Assembly (NCBI RefSeq): GCF_024586455.1 | Contig: NC_065921.1 | Coordinates: 3,410,001 to 3,474,000 of the forward strand | Origin: Bactrocera neohumeralis | Lineage: Eukaryota > Arthropoda > Insecta > Diptera > Tephritidae | Direction: 5' to 3' | Length of the DNA: 64,000 bases | Made by a program: the position numbers and the translations under genes | Shown: positions 47,470-59,140 of the stretch, piece by piece | Layout: the number at the start of each line of letters is the position of its first letter | Position numbering within the stretch: position 1 is the first letter of the stretch | Notes under the pieces: generated by a model | Told to the model about the DNA's origin: nothing | Database searches by the model: none | What the model saw: the letters and a program-made list of their open reading frames with translations, nothing else

Positions 47470-48260
47470 ACTATCAAAATGAGACAGGTGACACCTCCAC
47501 TAAAATTTCTTTCAATAAATTGATTGTATCGTTGGCAATTTGACATGCAACGGCGTCTTCTCCTAACCGAAGGTCGTGCAGGTCAAAAAAGTCATTAAAT
47601 AGGATTTTGTAAACTTATGGTCGGCTTCATTTTTGAAAACATATTGACCAATGATTCTCTCTTATCGTAGAGTGTACCAAAACGTTGTTGATGTAATGGC
47701 GTCTCAATAATGGCTTGCGAATTATCAGCACTCCAAATGCGATAAATTTGCTGATTCACGTACCCATTCTTCTGATTCGAAAAATTATTTTGGTTATATA
47801 TTTGCACTATTTGGATTTTTTATTATTGATTCATTTCGAGGTTCCCTAGTTCCATATACCAGTCCAAGTGGCTGCGAACAGCGCCGAATCGACTCTCCAC
47901 GGCCTTCGAGTACACTCTCAGCTACGGATTTTTTCCACTGCGTGCTGGACGTGGCCTATTCGTTCGAATAGTATCCAATAATGAATGCTGGGGCTCAAGG
48001 TTGGTGATGGTGTTGCGAATAGTACTCTGAGTAGGCTGATTATGTTGACCATAAGTTGAGGCAACGCGCGAAACACATTCTGAACAAAATGTGAAATTTC
48101 GTAATAAAATTGAAGGATTTGCTAACGTTGTTTAGGCGTAAGTCTTTCCACAATGAAATGCCACAGATAACATGATACCTTGACACAATCAAGCGTGATC
48201 TGTCAGAAGAGGGCCATTGAAAAAGGTACTTCTACTTAGATCGTTCGTTATAATGGCAAC
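47470..48260 (-). mobile_element. Tc1/mariner-superfamily transposase fragment, minus strand
   Basis: Minus-strand frames give VLEGRGESIRRCSQPLGLVY near 47920 (end of DNA-binding half) and NQKNGYVNQQIYRIWSADNS, QAIIETPLHQQRFGTL near 47690-47780. Then come NDFFDLHDLRLGEDAVACQI and ANDTINLLKEI near 47500-47600, where the FQQDGATCHTA block is changed to GEDAVACQIA. The group is the same as the elements at 17171 and 35380. Frameshifts and deletions make it inactive. Confidence 0.8.
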
Positions 48261-49462
48261 CAAAGCTGAGTACAAAACAAGTAACTGTGCGAAAAAGACC
48301 CACTCCGAAAAGGTATTGCCTATCTGAAAACCACACGTCAAAAAAATATCCGTAACACAATTCTCAACTCCAAATACTTGGCAAAAATTTCAATATTTCC
48401 TTTATTTCCTTAATTGGTAATATTAGTAAAGTCCTAAATTGAAATCTTATCCGCTATAGTCATCCTATCACGGCTAATTAGCTTCATCACATCATTTGAT
48501 AATATAAATTTTATAAAATATTTTCTAATAATGTTTCAAATTGCGAATATTTTTTAACTCAATTAAATCAGTTTCAATAGTTAATAGTGCAAAAAATAAT
48601 TTTCATATTAAATTAAATATGAATTTGGGCCATAAATAAACGCGCGAAAGTTAAATAGCTTTTAAAAACACTTTCTATGAAATTATTCCCCAACATTTGT
48701 GCATACAGAAATACCATAAGGCATTCAAGTCGCTCATTATGACAAGCAATTAACGTTGGCTTAAATTTAAACAATTTGTTTTTGTATGTAATTTTTTTTT
48801 TTAATTTTTTTTATTATTATATATTATTTGCTAATCACACGACTTAACGGTGAAGCCGCTTTAGTCATGCTGCAAGCTTGGCGGGCGGATTAAGCAAATA
48901 ATTTCTATTTAAATTTATAATTATGGAATTCGATATCGAAAAAGTTGCGCAAGTTGAGCTTTCATTGGGAAAGCGCCTAATTATATGCAATTAAATTGGT
49001 TGGTAGAAAAACGTCAAAACCGTTAGTTTTTCCACACCTAATTTGGTTTTTACGCGGCTGTGATTTTTGCTGTCGCTGCGGTTCGTTATCACTCGCACAT
49101 ACACACACACATACACATACATATAAAATTACTCCGTGTGGTCCGCATTTATTTTTTATTGGTATTTGAAGCCGCGTTGAGCTGCGGTTGAATTCGCTGA
49201 TTGTTGAAATGTGGAAAATTGTTGTTGGCGATTTTTGAGAATTTTGCGCTTGTTCTGCTGTTCTATTCAGCAGCCGCACAAACTTTTCACGTGACATAAT
49301 TTTCATAGAAAGTGCAATTCTGCGTTAGAAAAACTGAAAGAATCGTTGCCCTTGAGGTGTTGTGAATTGAGTTATTCATGGAAATATAGCGGGTGCGGCA
49401 TTTGGGGCGCTTCTGTAATTAATCTAATGGAAAGGTGATTTTAGACAGAATTCTTTTTTTTA
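48261..49462. other. Intronic/intergenic, no gene seen
   Basis: AT-rich, with poly-T/A tracts at 48792-48825 and a short CA run at 49097-49110. The minus-strand ORF at 48977-49306 crosses the CA run and lacks motifs. Confidence 0.45.
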
Positions 49463-50306
49463 AGCCCGCCTGCTGTTCTGGCCGTTTTTTTCGGTTGCTT
49501 CAATCTCTTCAGATGTTGACAGTAAAATGTGGATAATTCCTTTCCAATCCTACCAAACGCTCAGCATAACTTTTGGAGGCGTCAATCCTGGCTTTGCGAC
49601 CATTTATTGAGCTTCACCACGCTTGGACTATGATCTTTTTTCACACATTATTGTCGTATTTGATCCACTTTTTGTCTCCTGTTACCACTCGCTTCAGAAA
49701 TGCTTCGACTTCATTTCGTTTCAGCAAAGAATTGCAGATGTTAATTCGGTCCATTAAATTTTTCATAGACAATTCATGTGGTACCAAACAACGAGCTTCT
49801 TTTTGTAGCCAGCCTTTTTTAAATGGTTCACAACCGTATGATGTTGAATGTTAAATTCCTTAGCGATGCCATGGCTGCTAATATGATGGTCTTGATCAAT
49901 CTTTTCCATAATTTCATCGACTTTTTCAACGATAGATCGACCAGAGCGAGGTGCATCTTTCACATTGAAATTTCCAGATGGAAGCGAGCGCACTATTGTT
50001 GTGCTACACGAAATGATACAGCATTGTCTCCGGAAACTTCACTAATTTCGTTGGTGGCTTGCGTGGCGTTCTTCCCTTTTTTATACAAAAATTTCAAAAT
50101 ATGGCGAATTTTTTGATTATTTTCACTCATTTTTGAACAACTTAACTTTTTTTAAATTCCTCGAATTTAATATTTGTTTGGATAAATGAAGCCTTAAGTC
50201 TCACCTTTCCAACACAATGCGATTGGTAGCACTGGAAAAATACTTGTATGACTGCAACGACATCTATTGACAAAATACGAAAAGACTTTTTCGACTATCT
50301 AATATT
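49463..50306 (-). mobile_element. Mariner element copy 3 (mellifera-type), minus strand, 3' truncated
   Basis: The 5' end is preserved on the minus strand: the TIR TAGTCGAAAAAGTCTTTTCG (50281-50300) and the transposase start at 50130 (MSENNQKIRHILKFLYKKGK, then NATQATNEIS). The helix-turn-helix half follows (GNFNVKDAPRSGRSIVEKVD, then DEIMEKIDQDHHISSHGIAK) with few frameshifts, then KKAGYKKKLVVW, VAKPGLTPPKVMLSVWWDWK and GIIHI. The sequence stops near 49463 (TEKNGQNS), so the second and third catalytic Asp regions are absent. This copy keeps exactly the part that copy 1 (4244) has lost. Confidence 0.9.
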
Positions 50307-52389
50307 TTTCTAAAGCAACACCGTGTATTTGCATTAATGTGATAAAATATAAAGGCATTGACAATTTAAATGCATCAAAGGTATGAAACTGAACTTAAAG
50401 CTGGCTTAATTGAGAGCATGCAAAGCACATTGCCGCTTAATACACACACACATACACACACCACAACACAACAGCTTTCACATGAAAAAGTGCAGGAAAG
50501 TAGAGCAATTGCAAAAAGTGGAAACAATCTTGTGAATTCCTATACACCTCAATGCGTATTGATGTGCGCACACACACACACACATTGTATGCACCCACAC
50601 ACACACGCAGAATTTATATATACGACTATTCATGGCAAGCGGACCGGCTTAGACTTTCGCTCGACTTTGACGACTTTCAGTGAAGCGCAAAGGACATTGA
50701 AACGGCCGGACAAAGGGTTGATGCGAGCAGAGCAACGAGATTGTTTACAATGAAACAGAAAATGGGAGAAGTGCAAAAAATAGAACGAGTGCAGAAATAT
50801 GCTGGCAGCTGAGCGCATAAAGTGTAGTGGTTATGGAGCGTAGAAAAACATGAGAAACATAAAAAAGACACTTGAAAACTATCAAAGAAAGGGCAAATGC
50901 GCGCACGATTGGACCAGCTGCCGCGCCAAGCGGTGAAGGTTTTGCAACGCGTGTGTTTGCTGTGTTACGCGCTTGTTGAGAGAGGAAGTGGAAGCCGGGG
51001 AGGGGGAGGAGGAGGAGGAAGAGAGAGATGAATTTATGCTTTTTATTGTCGGTTTGTGTGCAAATGACACTGACATGCAAATCTCGAAATGTTCAACTTG
51101 CAACTTGAAACATGTGTGGGTGTGAGTGTGTGTGTGCGTGCCCTACACTCGCCCATTGTTGTGCTTTAGTGTGAATGCCTGCGGTGGCAGCAAGTGAAGC
51201 ATCAAAACACAAGTGCGCACTACACTGGTCAGGGCCGACACACTTGTCCTCCCTCGGCCGCTGCTGCTGCCGCCGCTGCACTCGAGCGCTTACGCCTGAA
51301 TGGCAAGTCGCGTTATCTGGACCACAATAAATATTAAATAAAAACTCTGCGGCAATGGGAAAAAAGCAAATGTAGATAAAAATTGTGCGCGCAAATGCAG
51401 CTGCGCTTGCAATATTTATGAGACACCGCGCGTTGGCCCATATCACTCACTCAACGCGCGCATGAATTGCTGACGCTGAAGTGCGCCTAAATGCATGCTG
51501 CGGTCGCCGGCGAGCTCTGCTAATGCAACTGTTTGTGGCGCACCCCCTGTGTGTGTGTATGTGTAGTACGCGCACTTGCATAGTCCATTTTGTGTCTGTG
51601 TATGCGTCCTAATGACATCTAACTGGGAGCTGCGCTAAGCTGCTGTCATTGCGGCCAGTTATGGAAATAAACCCGCTCCTACAAGTGGATCTGCGCTGTT
51701 TAGCGTTTAATTTTGCGCAAATCGCAAAGCATATTTGCGCGTTTAATTGGCCTGCTGCGAGCGCAATAAAATTGCGCTTTTCTTTTCTGTCTCTTCCCTC
51801 AACTTATGAATGACAATAAACTGTTTAGAGCATATCTCCCGGTGGCCATAACATTTACATTTATAAATATGACTTAAGTGTACCATCACAATTATCCCAT
51901 CGCTAACAATGATCCTTAGTCACCATCACTTTCATTTTAAATATTTACGCCATTTAAATACTTTGACCCAAGGGCTCTTCATATAGAAAGCTCGAATGGT
52001 TTTGACTTCTTCAGGAACTATTGTTCCATCTCCATTACTTATGGAGCTCTATGTATTTTCCATAGGTTTTTTCTACGGCATTTATTTTCATTTGCTTGGG
52101 CGGGAGTATCTTCGGGACTAAGTTCAAGTGCGATTATTTGAAATTGAATTAAAGTGAAAACAATATTATTTTTTTCATAAAAATATTTTGCATCATTTAC
52201 TGAGCCTTTAATTACACATACAGAGTTGTGTCTGTTGCTAATCCTGAAAATGATTATAAAGAAATAAATATTCTGGTACTGTCATGGGAAGCTCCCAATA
52301 TCACTTGAAGGTTGATTTGTGAATGGCAGATACTTTATTAAAATATTTTAATATTTTTGAAAAAAATATCAGGTTAGGTTGGGTTAATC
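50307..52389. other. Intronic/intergenic with CA and purine-rich tracts, no gene supported
   Basis: CA runs lie at 50439-50465 and 50570-50584. A G/A-rich tract is at 50996-51027. TG runs lie at 51118-51138 and 51549-51566. Open frames at 50370-51446 on both strands overlap these tracts and lack family motifs. 51830-52389 is AT-rich with nothing recognised. Confidence 0.45.
50996..51027 (+). repeat. G/A-rich tract (GGGG, GGGGG, GGAGGAGGAGG, then GA repeats)
   Basis: Continuous purine tract with two G runs of four or more and a GGA triplet run, ending in AGAGAGAG. It could form unusual DNA structure. Confidence 0.7.
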
Positions 52390-53185
52390 TGGTAGGCCAA
52401 TAAGCCACGCATAGACCAATTTTGGTCCTTTGCGATACCAGATGGAGTTCAGTTGCTAGGTGCATGAGGAGTGGTCATCCTTTAGGATGTCTGCGCTTGA
52501 AGCGAATTTCAACAGACTTTACTATCGATAACTCCTTCAGTGTATCATACCGTGGAGACGCCAAATGCTTGTAGCTTAGTCTTGTCAATGTGACACAAAT
52601 GCCCAAGAGATGCTCTATTGTTTCCCTGGTGCACTGATCTAGACAATTACTTCAGTGTTCTCGATTTGCAGCCCTATTCTGCGTGCAGTGACCAGTTGTT
52701 AATGCGATCTTCTGTTTTACACATGACTTGAGTGTTGATCACATTTTCGGGTGTTAGTCGTACACTATCCTTGCCAATCTCGTCCTATTTTTCATTGCCC
52801 TCGATGCCTTTGTGGCCTGACATCCACTAGAAGTAAAATTGCTTGCTTCTGGCAACACTTTTCACTGCTGCTTAGCTCAAGACACGCAGACGTTGACTCT
52901 GGAATTGCCTACAGGTGCATTAGAGGCCAACTTCGCGACTTTCACATTAGCAAAGGCCTCGGCTTGAAATGTATTGCAGTGGTCCGGCAACTTAAAAGGC
53001 TGCCTTATGACTAACTCTGGACAGTATATTCCCGCACCAACTCCATCGTCCATTTTCGAGCCATCCGTATAAATGTTTAGGGTGTTGCGCGTAGCTAACA
53101 AACATTTACGTCAGTCGGCTTTCTTTTCCAGTCGAAAAGTGGGATCATATAGGCGGTCTTTGTCCAACCACCATTATCCACCGAA
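52390..53185 (-). mobile_element. LINE fragment: RNase H and C-terminal segment, minus strand
   Basis: On the minus strand near 53100 the frame reads RNTLNIYTDGSKMDDGVGAG and IYCPELVIRQPFKLPDHCNT. It continues FQAEAFANVKVAKLASNAPV and NSRVNVCVS: RNase H with its first Asp (TDGS) and Glu (QAEAFA) kept, and the second Asp (VDSQ) reading CVS. A deletion then leads to TGHCTQNRAANREH near 52680 and CTRETIEHLLGICVTLTRLS near 52600, the C-terminal zinc-like region. The R1/LOA-type LINE assignment follows from the RNase H plus this tail. It abuts a deleted mariner at 53232. Confidence 0.85.
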
Positions 53186-53231
53186 CTATGTCCGAAGGTT
53201 CTATACTCGTATGTAAATAAAAATGGTCATG

Positions 53232-53990
53232 GGTCGGGGTTTAAACAAAAGTTATGGCTTAATTTTTTTATACCCTGAACAGAGACTTCCGTCTTGAACA
53301 AATCGTTATAATACTTTAAAAACTTTTAAAATAGGTTCCTTCTGCGTCGATGCAGGACTGTCAGCCCGATTCCGATGAATTGAAGGCGTCACGGGAGGTA
53401 TTCTCCGGAATAGCCTTGAGAGCCGAGGTGCATGCTGCTTGGATTCCCTTTCATCGGGCTTTTCAGGCAACGAAACAAAAATTAGTCCGTTGGGGCCACA
53501 TCTGGAATGTAGGGCGGCTGTAAAAGCGTTGAGATGCCGGCCTTGGTTAGGCAGCTGTCTTGTCGGACCTTATTGATTCTTCGTTGGAGTCTCTTGAGGA
53601 CTTTTACGTAAAACTTGACGTTTACGGTTTGTGCAGAAGTAACAAATTCATGGTGGGCGATGCCTTTGAGCATGTTTTTCACTTTGGATTTGCTCATTCT
53701 ACCGGTCTTCAACAGCGATCTCTTCCCGGCGATCCAAAAAGGCCTGGTGCCACCGAAAGACACCACTTTAAACGTCTTTGTCGCATATTTACCGAGTTTC
53801 ATACCGAACTTACTCGCGTACCTCTGCTCTAACGAACGCTGCATTTTCGGCTTGCACCACTCACTGAAACACGTCGCACGAAAATGTTTGTCCTGACTCT
53901 CCAGGTGCTCGAAGACAACTGACCAGCCGCTCGTTCGTTAGCTAGGAACGCCCTCTACCGAATCCAGTCGGTGCGCGCTCGCTCCAAAAA
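53232..53990 (-). mobile_element. Mariner element with internal deletion (third lineage), minus strand
   Basis: The minus-strand frame 53844-53482 reads MQRSLEQRYASKFGMKLGKY and ATKTF, the transposase N-terminus. It then jumps to RMSKSKVKNMLKGIAHHEFV, TSAQTVNVKFYVKVLKRLQR and PPYIPDVAPTD (third Asp motif). The middle of the protein, including the first Asp, is missing without a frameshift, so a single open frame of 120 codons crosses the deletion. A catalytic second Asp motif (HDNAP) is also not seen. The C-terminus after PTD decays. A fly-repeat terminus (tataccctgaacag) lies just inside at 53270-53284. Confidence 0.8.
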
Positions 53991-56900
53991 CATGGCGCGC
54001 CTTGTATAATTTTAAATATTAATCAAACTTTGCATGAGAAGTAACAATTTAGCAGTGCTTAGTACAAAAGCATCGCTGGGCAACCATTTCGTCACGATTT
54101 GTTGGCATACAAACTGCGCCGGGACATTGCTGTTGCACAAGTTTGGAATGGCATTCGTCGTTGGACTTGGCCCGCGCAATGCTCGCAAATGTTTGGCTGA
54201 ATTTTGGCAAAATACTGGAAAAGCCAAGCAAATTTGAATAAAAGCTAAATGCAAATACATTTGTTTCGTAAAATATTCAGAGCTGAGCACATTTGCACAT
54301 TTGTTCAATAGCGGATTTGTTGCGCTGAGTGCTCGGGAGTTTGGAGCACTCATTAGCGCAGATTCATGCACGCACGCACGCACGCACGCACGCACATGAA
54401 GCGCAAGCAAAGAGGGCAGCGCCGGCGGCAGATATTCAAGCACGTTCGACTGTGTGTTTATGTGTGGCGCGGTTGAGGACAGCCGTTTGCGGTGCTCCAT
54501 ATTTTGCACTTGATCTAGATCGGGCGGCCATCAGCACTGCATACACCGAACCCACACAAGCGCCGACAGCGGAGCGCACTACAAATTCCACGCGTGAGAC
54601 TCTGCAACATTTCGCTCGCGCGCTCGGGTGTGTATCAATGCTGCGACTCTCCACTATGCCACTTGCGGGCGCCGCGAAATATTTGGTCCATTAAATAAAA
54701 TGCGAAAACCCAACAAAAAAATGTGGGTTCGAATATTTGCTGTTTTTGTTGCAGCTGCTGCCGGTACCGCTAACAGCTTGTGGCAACAATATCGGCGCGG
54801 TTTTACTCGCTGCCAATGTGGGTTTCCAATTTCTAACTGCCGCCAAAAACACACATCAATACACACACACAAATGTATGTGTTCTTGTGGCAGTTTCGGT
54901 TCGCTGTCGATGGCCAGATGCTGCATGCCACGTTTCGCCAGTTTCAATATTCGCGGCCTGCCTCAAGCGCTTTGAGTGCTTCTAGTTCAGTTGGTGTAGT
55001 TCTGGTCGGGGGAATCGCAGCTGCTCATCCTCTGCCTCACCGCACACCGCCCAGGGCTGGCCATATGAAAAGCAGCCTCAATTTATTTACATTTGCATTA
55101 CACATGTGTGCGTATTGGTGTGTGTGCGTGCTCCATAATGTAGTTGCGAAATTAAAAGTTGGTTGGAAATATTGTTGAGTGCTCAAATTCCTGTTATATT
55201 TCGTCTCCCGCATCGCCCTCATTTCGCATGTGCTTTGCCCTGGCAACTCTGCACTCTGCACTTGGTAATGGCAAGTTTTCAATAACTTCACGCCGCGTGA
55301 GTGGCGCTCGTTTGCCGCGGTTTGGCCTGCACATTCGCCGCATCCATTTGGTTAACTATTCAATAGAGTTTCGAGCATCGTTTTGAGTGAATTTACTGGC
55401 GTGAAATGAAATGTAAAAGTTAATGCCCGTGCACGCTCGTCAAGTTGTGTCGGCATGTTTCGCGTAAACAATTTAATATTTTAATTTAATTTAACAGAAA
55501 TGAATTCTGTTGGAAGAATATATAAATGCTGGTGCAGCATTCAGTTTGATTAAGATCGTTTTGAAATAAAAGTAAAAAGAGAAGAAAAAGGAACACTTTT
55601 TTGTGGGGTAAAATTTGACTTTTATTTCAGATAGTTTTACACTAATTCAATCAAGATGATTTACTTGTAGTTTGACCTAAATTAAAACCTTACAAGCATC
55701 TAGTATTCCGAAAGAGCTCACATTTTTATCATTCGCCGATTTCATTTTCTACTTCGTATATTTTTATTGTGGTTCTTTTAGTTTCCACCATAGGAAATTT
55801 CACTATTTATACGGAACTCTCATTATTTTGTAGAAAAATTGTTATCAAAACCTCATGTGACCGACTTATTCGTAAAACCCACTTTTGGTTTCTGCCGTAA
55901 TATAAGTTTTCTCGTTATTACATCAATCGTTCGTTTGCTGTCGAATGCAAACCATCGACCTCTGAGAAACTAAAAATGGATGAAATGGAATTGTCCACAT
56001 TAAATATCTACGCAGTTTTCAATGCTTTGAGAATTCTTCGTATCGCCAGAACTGGTTGGTGTATCAGTAGTATTCAGGTGAACTCCAATTCTGTGAACTG
56101 TTCCCTTCAAGGTCGCTACACACTTTCATGTAGCAGAAAAAATTCAAACTATTCCCCAGGAATCATTGAAAATTACATGAAAACAGTGGGTGGTTAAGTT
56201 TGAACAATACCTATCAATTTTCCTGGTGTATGAGTAAGAAAAAAATAAAAAAAAGATAAAATAAAATAATTAAAATATTAAAAGAAAATAACCTTAAATA
56301 ACAGAAAGAAAATATTCAAGTGTTGAAAAGTAAAGACGTTCTTTCAACTTTTCTTCCTCAATGAAGCTTCTAAATATGCGAATATTTTGACAATTGGGTA
56401 GAAAATTGAAATTTGTTTTCATAAAAATATTTATAATCTTTTAAATAACTAAACTATAAACCCTTTTCCACCCCTTTTATTCAGTTGCTATTTTATTTTC
56501 TGACCAATTGAGGTTTTTAAAGTAACTTTGTTTTTGTACTTTAATTCATATTTGGATTGTAAAGCTCGTTAAATATGCTGACAGTGGTCACTTATTTGGA
56601 TTTAACTGACAGAAAAAGTACAGTTGAGTTTATTTTTCGAAGAGCTTTGCATTAATAAATCATCAATCGAAAATAAGGAAGAAAATACAAAAACAAAAAA
56701 CATTTTCGCAATTCGAGTTGATTTCCACATATGCCAACGGAGTCACAGTTGCTTCGCCAATAGTGTCGGCTGTCCAGCTGAGCAATTACTGCAGTCCATT
56801 AATACCGTAATAATATCGTTGCTACGCTTGCCTTGCTTGCGAACGAACACACAACGCTTGTTTGTCTAACTCTGCGCTAGCGAAATCACTCATCTATTAT

Positions 56901-58194
56901 TTATGTGTGTCTTGACTTCAATTTGCCCGAGACCTGCCATCCACTTCACTCGCTCGCTTATCCAGATGGATTTATTTATATTGCACTGGAATTAGAATCA
57001 ACATTGCAATTGTTGCTCGGATGCAATGAACTGAGAGTAAGCACTGTTGTTGCTATTGTTTCTGTCGTTGTTGTTGTTGTGATTATGTGTTTACCCAATG
57101 AAAGTTGCAAAGCAAAGAAATGCAAGCAAAACAAAAGCAGCAAGAAGAACAAGCATTGAAACAGACACATAAACAATGCGAACAGTTACATGGCCAACAA
57201 CAATAACAACAACTGTAAGCAATAATTTGTAGCTGTTTGCTTATTCGCCAGCATTTCTTTTCGTTTATCTTTCTGCTTGTTTTCGCACTGACACAGCGCA
57301 AAGTGTTGGCAATTTCCGCAAAATCCTCAACCAACCCACCGCCGTTCCTTGCACTTTGACCTCACCGAACGCTGTACATCCGTCATGGCTGGAGGTGGCA
57401 CCGCTGGCTTGCACTTTGCTCCCTGCCTTGGCACCGCTCGCCCGCCGGAGCGTATGAGCAATTTGTCCGAACTTGTCCGCAGGATATTACCGTTACAAGC
57501 GTTGTCGGACACACAGCGTTCGATTGTTGGCGTTGCTGCGTCAGCTATTTGATTTTGTGCTTTTTATTGTTTTTGCTGTTGTTGTAAACCGTTTATCACA
57601 AACACCTCCCCCGCAAGGCTAATCTAGATGGCGGCAGGCGCTGGAGCAGCCCTCACAGAGTTCGTTGTACGCGAGAGCAGACTTTTAATTTACAACAACC
57701 ACACACACATGCTCCCACATGTAAATGCTCGCTCACTTGTCGCTGCGCGCTGCACGCGAATGCGATCGAAAACAAGCAAACAAGCGCAGACAAACAACCG
57801 GCGGGCATTACACTGAACAAACACAACAACGACGAGTACAACAAGTCAACAGTCAACAGCGGTTAAGTGCGGATGACTTTTTTCTCAAATTTCATCATCT
57901 CCATCAAACACGCACACTAATAAATCTCGATGAATGTGTGTAGGAGCGTGCATGTGGGAGGGTTAAGTCGTTGCCTTCTGCTGATTAAGTCAGCCGTGAT
58001 TGCCATATTAGATTTAGCGCGATATTTGCTTAAATTACAGAAACAAACATTGGATTTTATCATTAAAGAGGGTTTGATTTTTTCCTATTCTGTGGAGAAA
58101 CTTACCGAATATTAGCTGAGTTGTTTAAAAGTCGACTTCTGCGAATTTATGGGTTTTTTGTTAGTCTGACCGTCCATCTGTATTGATTCTCATT
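53991..58194. other. Intronic/intergenic, no gene supported
   Basis: Contains a (CACG)n tract at 54369-54395, CA runs at 54858-54872 and 57700-57708, and CAA/TTG tracts near 57060-57080 and 57195-57213. 54000-55400 and 56700-57900 are GC-richer and carry many overlapping open frames on both strands without motifs. 55500-56600 is AT-rich. I could not find an exon with both splice sites that would follow the exon at 45225. Confidence 0.4.
54369..54395. repeat. (CACG)n microsatellite
   Basis: Almost seven perfect tetranucleotide units, in a GC-rich setting. Confidence 0.9.
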
Positions 58195-59140
58195 CTTCTT
58201 GCTTTCGGATGTTTTCTTTAGAGTGTCAGCAGTTTTCGGTTACAAAGGTAGCTCCGCATCACAGCTTTGAGATAGTCGGGGACTTTAAGTCTGTTTTCGA
58301 GAGCGCCGATCGTTTCCAATCATCTAGCGCTGTTGAAGGCATTCCTGACATCGAAAGTCGCCAATAACACTATTCTTTTGTGTTTAGCGCATCTACGCTG
58401 TGCGGCTTCTACACTTTCAATGACGCATTTTATAGTTCCTAAAGTTGATCTGCCGGCACTAAAGCCGAGTTGTCTAGGGGATAGTCGTCCAGGTTCGTCG
58501 ATAGACTCTTAAAGTCTGGGTTTAAGTAGTCTCTCATAAAGCTTTCCCGCTGTGTGAGTGAAGCATACATAGTGGACGGCATGCTGATGGCAAGTTGGGA
58601 TCTCCTTTTCCCTTGCTAATTAGCACCTGCCGTTGCTTCTTCCAGGGTTCAGGGAATACCCCGGCTTCGAGACAGACGTTGTACATATGCAATAGTCATT
58701 TAGAGCTGGTCGCTCTGCAGCGTTTATTTTCAGGATTTGTGCTGGAATCTTGTCCGGCCCGGGTGATTTGTTAGTCGTGAACCTCTAGTCTTGAACTTTC
58801 TAGTGCCTGGTTGCAGCAAATTAAGTGTAAATTTGGGGGGATTCATGGAAATCTTAGGGTCTGCTCTCTACTTGTCGTCTCTTAACGGGCCTTTTGCAGT
58901 TCCAGGTTAAGTGGCGTGGCAGCGAAAGCACCTTTTGGGGTTTTCTTTGAGTCGCCACCTGCAGTTAACCCAGCTAATTTTAATGCGTGCCTGTCGCATC
59001 AGTGCATCAGCATTTTTATCGAGGATTATATATGAACTTACCTGCTCTCTTGTATAAAGTGCTGTTATGTTTATCGTCGAGTCTTCGATGGGGTTCTGCA
59101 GCGTTTCCTTTATAGTTCCTGCTACAAGTCGCTGAAGGTT
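58195..59140 (-). mobile_element. LINE fragment: gag zinc knuckle joined to RT, minus strand
   Basis: From about 59010 on the minus strand: KNADALMRQARIKISWVNCR then WRLKENPKRCFRCHAT, the CCHC-knuckle lead-in (RCFRC..GH) of an R1-type ORF1. After a large deletion, 58740-58200 reads RPGQDSSTNPENKRCR, then VCLEAGVFPEPWKKQRQVLI and SKGKGDPNLPSACRPLCMLH. It ends in AGVFPEPWK..R..LIPKGKGDP-type RT block 1 and SGMPSTALDDWKRSALSKTD, normally NAFNSA-type sequence. The endonuclease between the two is lost. Stops and frameshifts are frequent. Confidence 0.85.

Noticed and set aside
50370..51446. ORFs of up to 127 codons
   Set aside because: Built on CA/TG repeats (His-Thr runs) and GC-rich simple sequence. 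No motif.
54012..54694. 165-codon minus-strand ORF and 121-codon plus-strand ORF
   Set aside because: Overlap each other across the CACG microsatellite. No domain or splice support.
57349..57552. 67-codon ORF as a possible exon of the gene at 45225
   Set aside because: No acceptor/donor pair in the required phase and no recognisable extracellular domain.
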